Origin: JAVVEG01 sp041689205 | GTDB taxonomy: Bacteria > Pseudomonadota > Gammaproteobacteria > Pseudomonadales > Pseudohongiellaceae | DNA: 64,000 bases | NCBI GenBank assembly: GCA_041689205.1 | Contig: JBDNGQ010000211.1 | Span: forward strand, 1-64,000 | Direction of reading: 5' to 3' | Position numbers and translations under genes: made by a program | Shown here: positions 44,451-54,356 of the stretch, one piece after another | Position numbering within the stretch: the stretch's first letter is position 1 | Layout of the letters: each line of letters opens with the position of its first letter | The notes under the pieces: model-generated | What the model was told of the DNA's origin: nothing | Databases searched by the model: none | What the model saw: the letters and a program-made list of their open reading frames with translations, nothing else

Positions 44451-47270
44451 ATGGAAAAGACCTACCAGCCACAGCAGATTGAAAGTCATTGGTACAAAAC
44501 CTGGGAAGACAACGGCTGCTTCACACCGCAGGGCGACAATGGCGCCTACTCGATTGTGATTCCTCCGCCCAATGTCACCGGTCGACTTCATATGGGGCAT
44601 GGCCTCCAGAATGCGATCATGGACGCCCTCATCCGCTATCACCGCATGCTCGGCCAGAAAACTCTCTGGCAGGTTGGCACCGACCATGCCGGTATTGCCA
44701 CTCAAATGGTAGTAGAGCGCCAACTGGAGAAAGCAGGCACCAACCGCAAGGCGCTGGGACGCGAGAAATTCGTCGCCAAAGTCTGGGAGTGGAAGCAGGA
44801 GTCCGGTGACATAATCACCCAGCAGATTCGTCGTCTGGGCTCTTCGATTGACTGGTCGCGTGAACGCTTCACCATGGATGAAGGCCTCTCGGCCACCGTG
44901 GAAAAAGTGTTTATTCAGCTCTATGACGAAGGTCTGATCTATCGAGGCAACCGCCTCGTGAACTGGGATCCCAGGCTGCATACTGCCGTGTCCGATCTAG
45001 AAGTTATTGCTGACGAGGAAGATGGCTTTTTCTGGTATTTCAACTACCCGCTGGCAGACGGCACCCTTACTGCCTCGGGTGACACCTTCATCACGATCGC
45101 AACCACCAGGCCGGAAACCCTGCTGGGTGATACGGCGGTTGCCGTTAACCCTGAGGATGAACGCTTTAAATCCCTGATCGGCAAATGGATTGACCTGCCC
45201 CTGTGTAATCGCCGCATTCAGATTATTGCTGATGACTATGTTGATCCTGAGTTTGGAACCGGCTGCGTAAAGATCACCCCGGCACACGATTTCAACGACT
45301 ACGAAATTGGCAAGCGTCACAACCTGGAGATGATCAACATCTTCACGATTGATGCGGCCATCAATGAAAATGCTCCAGCGGCCTTTCGTGGCATGGATCG
45401 CTTTGATGCCCGTAAAAAGGTGATTGCTGATATCGATGCGGCTGGTCTGCTGGCGAAAGTAGAAAACCATAAATTAAAAGTACCACGTGGCGACCGCACC
45501 GGCGTGGTGATAGAACCCTACCTGACTAATCAATGGTATGTGGCAGTAAAATCGCTGGCCGAACCCGCGATAAAAGCCGTTGAGAATGGTGACATCGAAT
45601 TTGTTCCAAAAAACTGGGAGAACACCTATTTCGCGTGGATGCGCGATATTCAGGACTGGTGTATCAGCAGACAGCTATGGTGGGGACATCGTATCCCCGC
45701 CTGGTATGACGCTGAAGGAAACCTCTATGTTGGCCACAGTGAAGCCGCAGTGCGCGAAAAGTACCAGCTTGCTGATGAACTCATCTTAAATCAGGATGAA
45801 GATGTACTGGATACGTGGTTCTCCTCAGCGCTGTGGACTTTTTCCACGCTGGGCTGGCCGGATGATCCTGAAACTTTAAAAACCTTCCACCCAACCAATG
45901 TGCTGGTTACCGGCTTCGATATTATTTTCTTCTGGGTCGCCAGAATGATCATGATGACCTTGAAGTTCACTGGTGAAATTCCCTTCAAACAGGTTTATAT
46001 CCACGGCCTGGTACGTGATGAAAACGGCCAGAAGATGTCAAAGTCCAAAGGTAATATTCTTGACCCCATTGACCTGATTGACGGCATTGGGCTGGAGGAT
46101 CTGGTACGCAAGCGCACCGAGGGTCTGATGCAGCCTCAGCTTGAAAAGAAGATTGAAAAAATTACCCGTGACTCCTTCCCCGATGGCATCACCGGCTATG
46201 GTACCGATGCACTGCGCTATACCTTTTATTCACTGGCCTCAACCGGACGTGATATTAAATTTGATATCAGCCGCATGGAAGGTTTCCGTAACTTCTGCAA
46301 CAAAATCTGGAACGCATCCCGCTATGTGATGATGAATACCGAAGAGAAAGGCGTCAGCTTCAGCACCGAGCAGCAACAGACAATGCTGGCGCATGATGAT
46401 TTCAGTCTTGCTGACCGCTGGATTCTCTCGCGTCTTCAAAACACCATAACGCTGGTGCATGAGCATATGGCCAGCTACCGTTTCGACCTGTTGTCGCAGG
46501 TGATTTACGATTTCATCTGGAATGAATACTGTGACTGGTATGTTGAACTGTCCAAGCCCGTGCTGTGGGATGCCGAAGCGCAACCGGAGAAGGCTCAGAC
46601 CACGCGCCTGACTCTGCTGAGCGTGCTGGAACAAAGCCTGCGCCTGACGCACCCCTTGATGCCCTATATTACGGAGGAGATCTGGCAAAAGGTGGCTCCT
46701 CTGCTTGCTAACAAAGGCCAATCTATCATGCTGCAGGCTTATCCGCAGGCTCAGGCAGCGCTTATCGATCCGGTTGCCGAAGCCGATATAGAATGGGTAA
46801 AAGGCGTGATCGAAGGCATCCGTAATATTCGCGGCGAAATGGATATAGCACCGGGTCGCACATTCCCGGTATATCTGCGTAAAGGCGCTGATAAAGATGC
46901 CAGCGAGGATCAACGACGCCTGCAGGAGAACTATGCCTACCTGCTGAAACTGGCGAAATTGTCGTCGGTCAGTTGGCTGTCCGATTCACAGGAGGCTCCG
47001 GTCTGCGCGACGCAATTGTACAAAGACATGGAAATTCTGGTGCCATTGGCTGACCTCATCGATAAGCAGGCGGAGATAAGCCGCCTGGAAAAAGAGATTG
47101 CCCGGCTCGATAAAGGTTTACGGGCGATTGTCGGAAAATTGAGCAATGCACGCTTTGTAGATAATGCCCCTGCAGACATAGTAGCAACGGAACGGGAACG
47201 ACAGACTGCTGCCGAAAGTGCTATTGCAGCGCTGCAGGAGAAGCTGGAGAAAATCCAGGCACTGAAATAA
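44451..47270 (+). CDS. valS: Valyl-tRNA synthetase
   Basis: The 939-residue class I synthetase has the HIGH-type motif NVTGRLHMGHGLQ, the editing domain with TTRPETLLGDTAVAVNPED, the KMSKS loop QKMSKSKGNILDP, and a C-terminal coiled coil (ISRLEKEIARLDKGLRAI). The ATG at 44451 gives the conserved MEKTYQPQQIE start; a TTG at 44439 is the only alternative nearby. Confidence 0.97.
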   Translation: MEKTYQPQQIESHWYKTWEDNGCFTPQGDNGAYSIVIPPPNVTGRLHMGHGLQNAIMDALIRYHRMLGQKTLWQVGTDHAGIATQMVVERQLEKAGTNRKALGREKFVAKVWEWKQESGDIITQQIRRLGSSIDWSRERFTMDEGLSATVEKVFIQLYDEGLIYRGNRLVNWDPRLHTAVSDLEVIADEEDGFFWYFNYPLADGTLTASGDTFITIATTRPETLLGDTAVAVNPEDERFKSLIGKWIDLPLCNRRIQIIADDYVDPEFGTGCVKITPAHDFNDYEIGKRHNLEMINIFTIDAAINENAPAAFRGMDRFDARKKVIADIDAAGLLAKVENHKLKVPRGDRTGVVIEPYLTNQWYVAVKSLAEPAIKAVENGDIEFVPKNWENTYFAWMRDIQDWCISRQLWWGHRIPAWYDAEGNLYVGHSEAAVREKYQLADELILNQDEDVLDTWFSSALWTFSTLGWPDDPETLKTFHPTNVLVTGFDIIFFWVARMIMMTLKFTGEIPFKQVYIHGLVRDENGQKMSKSKGNILDPIDLIDGIGLEDLVRKRTEGLMQPQLEKKIEKITRDSFPDGITGYGTDALRYTFYSLASTGRDIKFDISRMEGFRNFCNKIWNASRYVMMNTEEKGVSFSTEQQQTMLAHDDFSLADRWILSRLQNTITLVHEHMASYRFDLLSQVIYDFIWNEYCDWYVELSKPVLWDAEAQPEKAQTTRLTLLSVLEQSLRLTHPLMPYITEEIWQKVAPLLANKGQSIMLQAYPQAQAALIDPVAEADIEWVKGVIEGIRNIRGEMDIAPGRTFPVYLRKGADKDASEDQRRLQENYAYLLKLAKLSSVSWLSDSQEAPVCATQLYKDMEILVPLADLIDKQAEISRLEKEIARLDKGLRAIVGKLSNARFVDNAPADIVATERERQTAAESAIAALQEKLEKIQALK

Positions 47271-47366
47271 TTTTTGTACCCATACAAGCGCGGATGCGGA
47301 CTGGCCTTATTCGGGCACCAATGGATTTTTGTCAGAAAGGCGAGCCCGCGCTCAGAGATTCAAACG

Positions 47367-48719
47367 ATGAAAAAAGCTCTGTTTATCATAGTGATTCTGC
47401 TTGGCTCCGGGTTTGGGATTATCGGACTCCTCGGACTTTCACCGGCCTATATAATCAGCGCTCCTGGCGTGGCCAGCGGCATGGGCGCGAAAATTCTCTG
47501 CAGTGCCCGCTATGTCAGTGGCTTTTCAGAACAACAGGCCTTCGATGATCTACTGCAGTATTCACCGGTGCTTGAGTATCTTTCTATCGAATACAGTCCG
47601 GCTGAGCAGTCCGTTACTACATCATTGTTTGGTTTGAGTTCAGCAACCGCAATTTATCTACCAGGCATCGGCTGCGCTAATCGATATCCTGGCTTTGATC
47701 AACGCAGCACGCTGCAGACACGTGCACTGCCGGTATTCAGCAGTCAATGGCCACATGGCAATCGTGTGGAAACTATCAACGCACAAATGCAGCAACTGAT
47801 TGAGCAATTGCTGGAACAGGATAACAGGGAAGGTTTGAACACCCGCGCTTTGCTGGTTGCACACAAGGGTCAGCTAGTTGCTGAAGCCTATGGTCAGAAT
47901 GCTGGCCCGGAAACCCCCTTGCTGGGCTGGTCCATGGCCAAGAGTCTGACTTCGGTGATGATCGGCAATCTGGAACTTCGCGGCCTGCTCGATGCGCAGG
48001 ACGCGCCTGGGTTTCCTGAGTGGGCCAATGATGATCGCTCGGCTATCCGCATTAATCATCTGCTGACCATGACTGACGGTCTGGAATTTTCTGAGCAATA
48101 CGATCCTGGTGATGATGCGACAGCCATGCTCTTTACGGAACCTTCAGCGTCAGCTTATGTCCTTGAAAAGCCCCAGACACATGAAAGCGGCAGTTATTTT
48201 AACTACAGTTCTGGAACCGCCAATTTATTAAGCAGACTGTATTTCGAGCGCAGTGGCGGAACAGCGCAAAGTAACTATGATGATTTCATCAACCACATCG
48301 CAGTGCCGCTAAGCTTTCAGCACAGTATTTTTGAAACCGATGCCTCCGGGGTTTTTGTCGGCAGCTCTTATCTGTATGCATCAGCACGGGACTGGGCAAG
48401 GCTTGGGCAGATGATGCTCAACGAAGGCGTGCTCAACGGTCAGCGTATTGTCAGTGCAGATTGGGTGGCACGCTCAACCCGGCCAAACACTTCACAAAAC
48501 GAAACGGCTTATGGTTTTCAATGGTGGCTTAACCGCGGTGACGAACAACTGCGCTGGCCGGATCTGCCCGAAGAAAGTTATGCAGCACAGGGCAACCGGC
48601 AACAGAATATGATGATAATTCCATCAGCTGATCTGGTTATTGTGCGGCTGGGATGGACCTCAGGGGGCTATCCGCTGAATGAGCGCTTTGCACGGATTGT
48701 TGCGGCTGCGGCCGAGTGA
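47367..48719 (+). CDS. Exported serine hydrolase (beta-lactamase/class C type)
   Basis: The 450-residue protein starts MKKALFIIVILLGSGFG, a signal or anchor helix, followed by about 130 residues of unassigned sequence with two Cys. It then has a serine-hydrolase domain of the class C beta-lactamase/6-aminohexanoate dimer hydrolase type with the SxxK motif in GWSMAKSLTS and the YxS/YxN-type motif FNYSSGTANLL. A start at 47367 is preferred over 47274 because of the export signal. Esterase or peptidase activity is inferred from the fold only. Confidence 0.78.
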   Translation: MKKALFIIVILLGSGFGIIGLLGLSPAYIISAPGVASGMGAKILCSARYVSGFSEQQAFDDLLQYSPVLEYLSIEYSPAEQSVTTSLFGLSSATAIYLPGIGCANRYPGFDQRSTLQTRALPVFSSQWPHGNRVETINAQMQQLIEQLLEQDNREGLNTRALLVAHKGQLVAEAYGQNAGPETPLLGWSMAKSLTSVMIGNLELRGLLDAQDAPGFPEWANDDRSAIRINHLLTMTDGLEFSEQYDPGDDATAMLFTEPSASAYVLEKPQTHESGSYFNYSSGTANLLSRLYFERSGGTAQSNYDDFINHIAVPLSFQHSIFETDASGVFVGSSYLYASARDWARLGQMMLNEGVLNGQRIVSADWVARSTRPNTSQNETAYGFQWWLNRGDEQLRWPDLPEESYAAQGNRQQNMMIIPSADLVIVRLGWTSGGYPLNERFARIVAAAAE

Positions 48720-48745
48720 GTTGTGCAAAGCTTTACGCCGGTCCC

Positions 48746-49684
48746 TCAGGTAACCCAGACAAATCCATCTTTCGATAGATGCTTCTCGCCGTTCCAGCGA
48801 TATGCACAGAGTTTACCCATTTCCCTGACATCCAGACCACGCGCGGCAATACTGTAATCCAGACAGGCAATATGATCATTTAAAGGTGCCGGGTCTCCCG
48901 TTCGCCAGTAGTGCCCCACGAACAAAGGTTTATCACCCGCGTAGCCAGGCAATACATTTTCCGGCACCGGATCGTGCGGCAGAGATTCGATATCCGCAGG
49001 TGACAAATCGGCAAGGTCACGGTAGGTAATATCTTTGAGCTGCCACCACTTCAGGCGCACATCACGACGCTTGATGCCCTGTCGGTCAATATATTCAAGT
49101 CCATTCGGCAGACGTACTTCAAGGCCTTTGAGCAGAATTTCCAACGCTTCACACGGCTCGGTTCCCTGCGTGCACAGTGCTGGCCATGCCTGATCCAGAA
49201 TGCGCTGGTGCGGATCGGTGTAGCTGGCGATTATTTCCAGCGAGCGCGGGTGCCAACAGGCATGCACTACGCGAAATCCGGGCAGATCCAGATACACAGG
49301 CAACGTCTTAAACCAGGCAATCATCTGCTGATGCAAGACGGAGTGTTCAACTACCTGAGCGAGAAACTCTCGATGCTGGGCGCGATTTTTGGCGCTGTGC
49401 ACACGCATTGGTGCAGTTGGCCGCTCAGGAAAGTGCGTTGCCCAGGCGACCGCATTGAATTCATGATTTCCCATCACGGCCAGCGCTTTACCATGCTCTA
49501 CCATGGTCCTGGCAATTCTTACGGTTTCGACCTGCTCGGGACCGCGATCAATAAAGTCTCCCAGAAAGACCACCTGCCTGGAGGGATGCTGCCAGATGCC
49601 ATCGAACTGCTGGTAATCCAGCTTCACAAGCAGGTCTTGCAGGGGTGCCGCGTATCCGTGAATGTCTCCAATCAGATCGTACAT
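48746..49684 (-). CDS. Calcineurin-like metallophosphatase (PrpE/ApaH-like)
   Basis: The 312-residue protein has the metallophosphoesterase motifs at its start: YDLIGDIHGYAAPL, VVFLGDFIDRGPE and VMGNHEFNAVA, and later FVGHYW and a His in VVHACWHP. Proteins of this type hydrolyse diadenosine polyphosphates or phosphoproteins; the exact substrate is open. The ATG at 49684 with AGAGGA seven bases upstream is chosen over 49708. It converges on the serine hydrolase after 26 bases. Confidence 0.8.
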   Translation of the reverse strand: MYDLIGDIHGYAAPLQDLLVKLDYQQFDGIWQHPSRQVVFLGDFIDRGPEQVETVRIARTMVEHGKALAVMGNHEFNAVAWATHFPERPTAPMRVHSAKNRAQHREFLAQVVEHSVLHQQMIAWFKTLPVYLDLPGFRVVHACWHPRSLEIIASYTDPHQRILDQAWPALCTQGTEPCEALEILLKGLEVRLPNGLEYIDRQGIKRRDVRLKWWQLKDITYRDLADLSPADIESLPHDPVPENVLPGYAGDKPLFVGHYWRTGDPAPLNDHIACLDYSIAARGLDVREMGKLCAYRWNGEKHLSKDGFVWVT

Positions 49685-49879
49685 GGCTTTTCCTCTCTCG
49701 AATGACACAGATCGTCAGTCGAACGACACAGGTCTGCGTGCGCCGTCAGATGGCTTCATTGCAGACTGCAGTATAGCAGCCAAAGACAGCGCTTGAATCC
49801 GGAGCCCTGTTTGTTCAATAATCAATCATTGTTTTTAGGGAGCCTGTTTTATCAGGCCTGCTTCGGGAGAGTCAAAAAA

Positions 49880-50884
49880 ATGAAATTCACTAAATCGACT
49901 ATTGCTGCAGGTGTTCTGCTGGCGATGGCACTCAGCCACGCAATCGCGCAGGACGCACAAGTACCACGAACCGCAAGCGGCAAGCCTGATTTGCAGGGCG
50001 TCTGGAGCAACCAGACCTTAACTCCGCTTACCCGCAATCGCGAATTTGGTGAAACCCGGGCCCTAAGCGCTGAACAGGCAAGCCGTCTGGAAGCCGGTCA
50101 TCAGGAGTTTCTAGCGGCTGAATTTGCCGACAGCGACCCTGATCGTGCCCCAGGCACAGGGGCTCAGGCTGGTGATGACGGTAACACGGAGGATGGTTAC
50201 AACGAATTCTGGAAGGAAGTAGGCACCCAGGTCCAACTCATCAACGGCGAGTATCGTTCATCGATCATCATTGATCCGCCCAATGGTCAAATACCTTATG
50301 CCGGTGATCCGCGCGCCAGATTCAACCGCGATCCGAATGCCCCAGCGCCCTATGATGGACCTGAAGGCCGACCTCTGGCTGAACGATGCCTGCTCTCCTT
50401 CGGTAATCATTCAGGCCCACCCATGCTGCCAGTTATGTATAACAACAACTATCAGTTCGTGCAGACTGATGATTATGTAATGATCCTGGCGGAAATGGTG
50501 CACGATGCTAGAATTATCCGCATTGACGATGAACCTGTGCCTGATATGCAGAAATGGATGGGGGATTCAGTAGGACGCTGGGACGGCGATACACTGGTCG
50601 TCGAAACGCAGGGGTTCCATCCTCAGCAGCGCGTATTTGGTTCCACCGCCGGATTAAAAGTGACCGAGCGATTCAGTCGCGTCTCCAATGCAGAAATTCT
50701 CTATGCCTTTACTGTTGAAGACCCCGCTACCTTCACCACGCCGTGGACTGGCGAATTGATGTTCAATGCCAAACCCAGTGATGAAAAAATTTACGAATAT
50801 GCCTGCCATGAAGGCAACTACGCATTGTCCGGCATACTCGCCGGTGCGCGTGAGGCCGAACGCCAGGCGGCAGAAGCACAGTAA
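49880..50884 (+). CDS. Exported protein of unknown function, paralogue A of three
   Basis: The 334-residue protein has a signal peptide (VLLAMALSHAIA before QDA), then VPRTASGKPDLQGVWSN. The mature part is rich in Gly/Asp/Trp and contains SVGRWDGDTLVVETQGF, EILYAFTVEDPATF and a C-terminal YEYACHEGNYALSG. Only two Cys are present in the mature part, one in LAERCLLSF and one in YACHEGN, so a disulfide is predicted. The ATG at 49880 has GGGAGAG nine bases upstream. The family is widespread, from memory, in marine gammaproteobacteria and acidobacteria, with no known activity. Confidence 0.75.
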   Translation: MKFTKSTIAAGVLLAMALSHAIAQDAQVPRTASGKPDLQGVWSNQTLTPLTRNREFGETRALSAEQASRLEAGHQEFLAAEFADSDPDRAPGTGAQAGDDGNTEDGYNEFWKEVGTQVQLINGEYRSSIIIDPPNGQIPYAGDPRARFNRDPNAPAPYDGPEGRPLAERCLLSFGNHSGPPMLPVMYNNNYQFVQTDDYVMILAEMVHDARIIRIDDEPVPDMQKWMGDSVGRWDGDTLVVETQGFHPQQRVFGSTAGLKVTERFSRVSNAEILYAFTVEDPATFTTPWTGELMFNAKPSDEKIYEYACHEGNYALSGILAGAREAERQAAEAQ

Positions 50885-50893
50885 GCAAACCGC

Positions 50894-50919
50894 GCTGCCG
50901 ATTCGTTACCCTCGGCAGC
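50894..50919. terminator. Hairpin between convergent genes
   Basis: GCTGCCGA and TCGGCAGC form a perfect eight-base-pair stem with a ten-base loop in the 51-base gap between the exported protein and the convergent GGCT gene. A T-rich run (CGCTTTTACT) follows on the plus strand some distance downstream. It could serve both directions. Confidence 0.5.
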
Positions 50920-50935
50920 CTGATTAAACGCGCTT

Positions 50936-51301
50936 TTACTCAGCAGCCAGCCACGGCCCACTGCTGATTTTTCGGAAGCCCTCAACCGTGGGGTTATACA
51001 GATAGACCCAGGCCGAACCATAACGCGTCGATAACAATTTACGATTGTATAGCCCTTTCTCCGGTGCATTTTCGAAGTAACCTTCAAGCTGATCCAGTAG
51101 CTCAAACTGTTCGGCATTCACCGCAAATACTTCGACGTCAATCCCCTGTGAAGGCTCTTCCCTTGCTCCGGGATACGGACCCAGATCATAGAGTGTAATG
51201 GCATGGAGTTTATCAACGCCCAGAAATTGCGCACACTCCAACAAAAAATAATTATTGAATCCTCGCTTCAAGGTTCCATATACAGCTACTGTTACATGCA
51301 T
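50936..51301 (-). CDS. Gamma-glutamylcyclotransferase-like protein (GGCT fold)
   Basis: The 121-residue protein has the GGCT signature YGTLKRGFNNY near its start and a Glu-rich segment LEGYFENAPEKGLYNR with the putative catalytic Glu. Bacterial members (YtfP type) cleave gamma-glutamyl-amine or gamma-glutamyl amino-acid bonds. The start is uncertain: ATG 51301 gives the family-like MHVTVAVYGTLK, while in-frame ATGs at 51322 and 51346 lack ribosome-binding sites. It is inserted on the minus strand between two paralogous exported protein genes. Confidence 0.78.
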   Translation of the reverse strand: MHVTVAVYGTLKRGFNNYFLLECAQFLGVDKLHAITLYDLGPYPGAREEPSQGIDVEVFAVNAEQFELLDQLEGYFENAPEKGLYNRKLLSTRYGSAWVYLYNPTVEGFRKISSGPWLAAE

Positions 51302-51488
51302 GAGTCTGGCTTTCCCTCTCATAAATCTGCACAACACAAGGTGCACAATATCATATCGAACAGCAAAAACGACTCATGCTGTCGCCGACGCTGCCTTGTG
51401 CTATAGCAAATATTTTTGGGTGATGCTATCTTCCAGGCTATAAAAAACCTCATATAAATCAGACGAATGAAATTCAGGAGAATCTGGT

Positions 51489-52307
51489 ATGACTGCAAAA
51501 TTGCAGCCTCTGCTGAACGCGTTCAGCCTGATTACACTGCTCATTACCTCGAGCCTGGCTGCATCAGCGGACGCTCAGAACATACCTCGCACAGCCGACG
51601 GTAAACCCGACTTCAACGGTATCTGGCAGACCATCGGCAGCGCTCACTACGATATCGAGCCCCATGCTGCACGAGCAGCCCCCCTGTTTCAACTGGGTGC
51701 CTTTGGCGCGATACCGGCCGGTTTGGGTGTGGTTGAAGGTGGCAGCATTCCCTACCATCCAGCCGCATTGGCGAAAAAACAGGATAAGCAGCAAAACTGG
51801 CTGGCCGAGGACCCGGTCGTTAAATGTTATATGCCTGGGGTTCCGCGTGCTAATTACATGCCCTTCCCCTTCCAGATTGTGCAATCGCCTGAACACATTG
51901 CGATGTCCTATGAGTTCGCCAGCGCGATGCGCATCGTTTATATGAACCGCCCTGACTTTAAAGCGCCGGTGCCCAGCTGGATGGGACACTCACTGGGCAG
52001 CTGGGAAGGCGACACCCTGGTGATTGAAGTGACCGAGCAGATGCCGGACAGCTGGTTTGATCACGCCGGCAATCACCACAGTGCAGCATTGCGTGTGGTA
52101 GAGCGTTATACCCACCTTAGTGCGGACGCGATCATGTATGAAGCGACCATCGAAGATCCAGAAGTATTCAGCCGCCCCTGGAAGTTAAGTATGCCACTGT
52201 ACCGACGCTTGGAACCGAGGATGCAATTACTGGAATTCAAATGCGTCGAGTTCACAGAAGAGTTGATCTATGGTCATTTGAGCAAAGGCGCTGATATAGC
52301 TGAATAG
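51489..52307 (+). CDS. Exported protein of unknown function, paralogue B of three
   Basis: The 272-residue protein has a signal peptide ending SADA before QNI, then PRTADGKPDFNGIWQT. It is shorter and more diverged than paralogues A and C but keeps SLGSWEGDTLVIEVTEQ and ALRVVERYTHLSADAIMYE. It again has exactly two mature Cys, in DPVVKCYMPGVPR and LEFKCVEFTEEL, at positions matching those of A and C. AGGAG precedes the ATG. Paralogue C follows after 21 bases, so the two form an operon. Confidence 0.75.
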   Translation: MTAKLQPLLNAFSLITLLITSSLAASADAQNIPRTADGKPDFNGIWQTIGSAHYDIEPHAARAAPLFQLGAFGAIPAGLGVVEGGSIPYHPAALAKKQDKQQNWLAEDPVVKCYMPGVPRANYMPFPFQIVQSPEHIAMSYEFASAMRIVYMNRPDFKAPVPSWMGHSLGSWEGDTLVIEVTEQMPDSWFDHAGNHHSAALRVVERYTHLSADAIMYEATIEDPEVFSRPWKLSMPLYRRLEPRMQLLEFKCVEFTEELIYGHLSKGADIAE

Positions 52308-52328
52308 CCAGCAATCTGGAGAAAAAAT

Positions 52329-53336
52329 ATGAGCATATACAGAACAGGCATTCATCAATTTCCCATACTGAGAGTGGCTCTTGTTATCAGCGCTCTGATA
52401 TCCGGCACAGCATACAGTCAGCAGGACTGGGTACTGCCGCGCACGATAGATGGTCATCCGGACTTCCAGGGAGTCTGGGCCAATAACAGTGTGACGCCTC
52501 TACAAAGGCCGGAAGTTTTCGCCGACCGAGAGCAACTGTCTGCCGAGGAATTTGAACAGTTACGTGTCAAAGCTGAGCAAATAGCCAGTGATGATGGCGA
52601 TGCCTTGTTCGGCGATGGTTTCTTCAATGCGGTATTGTCCGGAGAGGTGCAATCTTACGACCCGGCAACCGGCAACTACGACTCCAGCTGGATGGTGGAA
52701 CGGCAGCTGGAAAACCGCACCTCATTGATCGTTGATCCGCCTGATGCTCGGCTGCCCGCGATGACCGAACAGGCCAGCACCAGGCTCATGGCAAGAATGA
52801 GCGAGCGCCGCGAACGCCCGGCTGACTCCTATCTGGACCGCCCTCTGCAGGAGCGTTGCATCACCTATGGCATGCCTTATCTGCTGGCTGGCTATAACAG
52901 CTATTATCAGATTGTACAAAGCAAGGACACCGTCGCCATTATTCAGGAAATGATTCACGATGTGAGGGTTATTCCGCTGGATAAGGATGCTCATATCGAC
53001 GACAAAATCCGGCTCTGGCATGGAGACTCACGTGGTTATTGGGAAGGCGATACGTTGGTGATTGAAACCCGTAATTTCTCTGCGGAAAGTGATTTTCGAG
53101 GCGCTGCTGAAAACCGGATTTTCACCGAACGCTACACCCGCACCGGACCAGACATTCTGCGTTATGAATTTACTGTCGAAGATCCGACTACCTGGGTAAG
53201 TCCATGGACCGCCGTGCTGAACTACACCCGCAGCGAAGATCCGATTTACGAATATGCCTGTCACGAAGGCAATTATGCGCTGGAAGGAATTTTGTCGGGC
53301 GCGCGTACTGAGGAGCGTGATCGCGCCGGTTTGTAA
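52329..53336 (+). CDS. Exported protein of unknown function, paralogue C of three
   Basis: The 335-residue protein has a signal peptide ending AYS before QQD, then LPRTIDGHPDFQGVWAN. It aligns by eye along its whole length with paralogue A (for example SRGYWEGDTLVIETRNF, DILRYEFTVEDPTTW and YEYACHEGNYALEG). The two mature Cys are in LQERCITYG and YACHEGN. It ends four bases from the convergent ispH. No enzyme motif was recognised. Confidence 0.75.
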   Translation: MSIYRTGIHQFPILRVALVISALISGTAYSQQDWVLPRTIDGHPDFQGVWANNSVTPLQRPEVFADREQLSAEEFEQLRVKAEQIASDDGDALFGDGFFNAVLSGEVQSYDPATGNYDSSWMVERQLENRTSLIVDPPDARLPAMTEQASTRLMARMSERRERPADSYLDRPLQERCITYGMPYLLAGYNSYYQIVQSKDTVAIIQEMIHDVRVIPLDKDAHIDDKIRLWHGDSRGYWEGDTLVIETRNFSAESDFRGAAENRIFTERYTRTGPDILRYEFTVEDPTTWVSPWTAVLNYTRSEDPIYEYACHEGNYALEGILSGARTEERDRAGL

Positions 53337-53339
53337 CCG

Positions 53340-54356
53340 CTAAACGACGCGCAGTTCTTTCGGCATACTGAACACGACATTTTCCTCAACACCATCAAGT
53401 TCCTGAGGTTCCTGCCCGCAGATTTCCTGCAGCCGATTAATAACCTGCCGTACCAGTACTTCCGGCGCTGAAGCTCCAGCAGTAACACCAAATCTTGATT
53501 TACCCTCGAACCAGTGCCGCTGCAAATCATCGACGCTGTCGATCAAATAGGACTCACAGCCCATGCGCTCGGCAAGTTCTTTCAAACGATTGGAATTGGA
53601 GCTGTTTGGAGAACCGACTACCAGCAATAATTCACATTCCAACGCCAATTGTTTAACTGCATCCTGGCGGTTCTGAGTGGCATAGCAGATGTCTTTTTTA
53701 CGGGGTCCTTCAATCTGAGGAAAGCGGCTGCGCAGCGCATCAATCACTTTCGCAGTATCGTCCATTGAAAGCGTGGTCTGGGTAACGTAGGAGAGTTTCT
53801 GCGGATTATTTACCTGCAACTCCGCCACGTCCTGAGTCGATTCAACCAGATAAATTCTGCCACCCGCACTGGTGCTGTACTGCCCCATAGTGCCTTCCAC
53901 TTCAGGGTGATGGGCATGACCGATCAACACACATTCACGGCCTGCTGCGCTGAAGTTAACAACTTCCATATGCACTTTGGTCACCAGTGGACAGGTCGCA
54001 TCAAATACTGTGAACCCTTTATCTTCCGCTTCGGATTTAACCGACTGGGAAACACCATGAGCGCTGAATATCACGATAGAAGAACGTTCCCGCTCATCGA
54101 TCAGCGGAATATCACTCAGCTCATCTACAAACACAGCGCCACGTTCACGTAGCTGGTTTACTACGAATTTGTTGTGCACAACTTCATGACGCACATAAAT
54201 CGGCGCACCAAAAATGTCCAGAGCCCGGTTCACGATATCGATGGCGCGGTCCACGCCGGCACAAAAGCCACGGGGATTAGCCAGTTTTATCTGTGCACCC
54301 GGAGCACTAATGTCCGAAAATATTTTAACTGGGGATTCCTGCACAACCTGACTCAT
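53340..54356 (-). CDS. ispH: 4-hydroxy-3-methylbut-2-enyl diphosphate reductase (IspH/LytB)
   Basis: IspH makes IPP and DMAPP in the last step of the MEP pathway. The three Cys ligands lie in NPRGFCAGVDRAI, FDATCPLVTKVH and the later KKDICYATQNRQ region; AGHAHH-like and GSPNSSNSNRL motifs are present. The 338-residue form has about 22 residues before the conserved IKLANPRGFCAG, more than in E. coli. Its start overlaps the fkpB stop in TAATG, so the two genes are coupled. Confidence 0.96.
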   Translation of the reverse strand: MSQVVQESPVKIFSDISAPGAQIKLANPRGFCAGVDRAIDIVNRALDIFGAPIYVRHEVVHNKFVVNQLRERGAVFVDELSDIPLIDERERSSIVIFSAHGVSQSVKSEAEDKGFTVFDATCPLVTKVHMEVVNFSAAGRECVLIGHAHHPEVEGTMGQYSTSAGGRIYLVESTQDVAELQVNNPQKLSYVTQTTLSMDDTAKVIDALRSRFPQIEGPRKKDICYATQNRQDAVKQLALECELLLVVGSPNSSNSNRLKELAERMGCESYLIDSVDDLQRHWFEGKSRFGVTAGASAPEVLVRQVINRLQEICGQEPQELDGVEENVVFSMPKELRVV

